DNA from: Aspidiotus rigidus
Lineage: Eukaryota > Arthropoda > Insecta > Hemiptera > Diaspididae
Assembly (NCBI GenBank): GCA_035079385.1
Contig: JAVHKY010000054.1
Span: 10,393,501-10,457,500, forward strand
DNA: 64,000 bases
Direction: 5' to 3'
In this document: piece by piece, positions 63,412 to 64,000 of the stretch
Numbering within the stretch: the stretch's first letter is position 1
Layout of the letters: the number at the start of each line of letters is the position of its first letter
Made by a program: the position numbers and the translations under genes
Notes under the pieces: generated by a model
What the model was told of the DNA's origin: nothing
The model's database searches: none
Seen by the model: only the letters and a program-made list of their open reading frames with translations

Positions 63412-64000
63412 GTAAGCCATCTGGAATCGAAATATTATTTCACTGTTGAAACGGCGCGAGGCAGAATTCGATGAGGGATGTCCATGGTTAGATTCTTTTT
63501 TATGTGTTGGATCGTAAGATTGATGGTGATTGCGCAACTGGAACTTGGCAGGTCAGTTGGGATAAGTCGTGACGATGACCTTCAGGTTTTCGGTGAGTTT
63601 TACCGAGAATTCCAACGCTGAACCATACGGACTGGTCGTAGTGGATTGCCAATTTCGTGAAGCTTCAAGTTTGGGTTCATGCGTTCGTTGTAAGCGTCGA
63701 GATTGAAATCAGGAGCTAGAGTGGCACCTGTACTAGTGAGCAGATCTAGGATGTTTTAGTTGAAAGCTACTGCTTTGACTGAGGCTCAGTTCTGCTGGCT
63801 GAGCCCCTCTTCAATCTGCAATAATGTTTTTTATGACGATGAGGAAGGTGTAAAATAAGCCCGAGAGTCCATGGTTGTGAAGCGTGTGCAGTTTAGTCGG
63901 ATGTTACTTTCGAGGAAACTGTTAAAAAAAAACAATGTTGGTGATGAATAACTTTGAAACTCGCTTAGCAACATGGATAGAAAAAATTAGGCAATACCAT
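63412..64000. other. no gene seen
   Basis: Window end. No ORF or repeat stands out. Confidence 0.3.

Noticed and set aside
1..64000. CRISPR arrays, bacterial operons, ribosome binding sites
   Set aside because: Sequence character, splice signals and transposon content are eukaryotic. No spaced identical direct repeats of CRISPR type were seen.

Overview
The window is AT-rich eukaryotic DNA with no operons, few long reading frames, GT-AG splice signals, microsatellites and many kinds of transposon. An arthropod, most likely an insect, fits best: it carries Penelope-like retroelements (PLEs), an RNase H-bearing non-LTR element, TA- and TTAA-flanked MITEs, and a Polinton/adintovirus-type viral insertion whose capsid and polymerase resemble copies I know from hemipteran genomes. 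That placement is inference. No housekeeping gene could be recognised with confidence.

Layout. 1-7.6 kb is repeat-rich intergenic sequence with a 60-bp dispersed repeat family, a roughly 500-bp duplication and a small MITE. 7.6-12.1 kb is a head-to-head pair of nearly identical PLE copies: two 2170-bp arms around an 84-bp spacer, the whole unit between 11-bp direct repeats. 12.4-12.6 kb holds a palindromic MITE and a perfect-loop hairpin. 12.6-24.2 kb has no long ORF. It contains a promoter-like cluster near 14.4 kb, a duplicated coding-like segment near 19 kb, and two copies of a 36-37 codon small ORF (20.7 and 22.9 kb) that differ mostly at synonymous sites. 24.2-28.4 kb is a graveyard of PLE and non-LTR fragments, microsatellites and a TIR element. 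31.6-34.3 kb is a degenerate non-LTR retrotransposon. 36.5-37.3 kb looks like the last exon of a non-coding transcript carrying four related pre-miRNA-like hairpins.

41.0-48.1 kb is a decayed viral island. In order it holds: the C-terminal part of a double-jelly-roll capsid gene split by a transposon; an intronless ORF with a signal peptide and two immunoglobulin-type domains, split by a TTAA-flanked MITE; a 55-codon ORF; a convergent two-exon gene; the N-terminal half of a protein-primed type B DNA polymerase with one in-frame TGA; and three small ORFs. Several ORFs share an upstream T-run plus TATAAAT signal, and in two of them the signal overlaps the ATG. Compact spacing and this shared signal suggest the small unknown ORFs belong to the same virus.

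48.2-64 kb holds a diverged tandem repeat, another PLE relic, a TTCGGC-rich low-complexity zone, one MITE nested inside another (54.0-54.9 kb), a mariner-like inverted repeat at 59 kb, and a CpG-richer stretch at 60-61 kb with the best host-exon candidates.

The signals most worth a second look are the hairpin cluster at 36.5-37.3 kb, the twin small ORFs, the viral island with its Ig-like gene and promoter motif, and the palindromic PLE pair.
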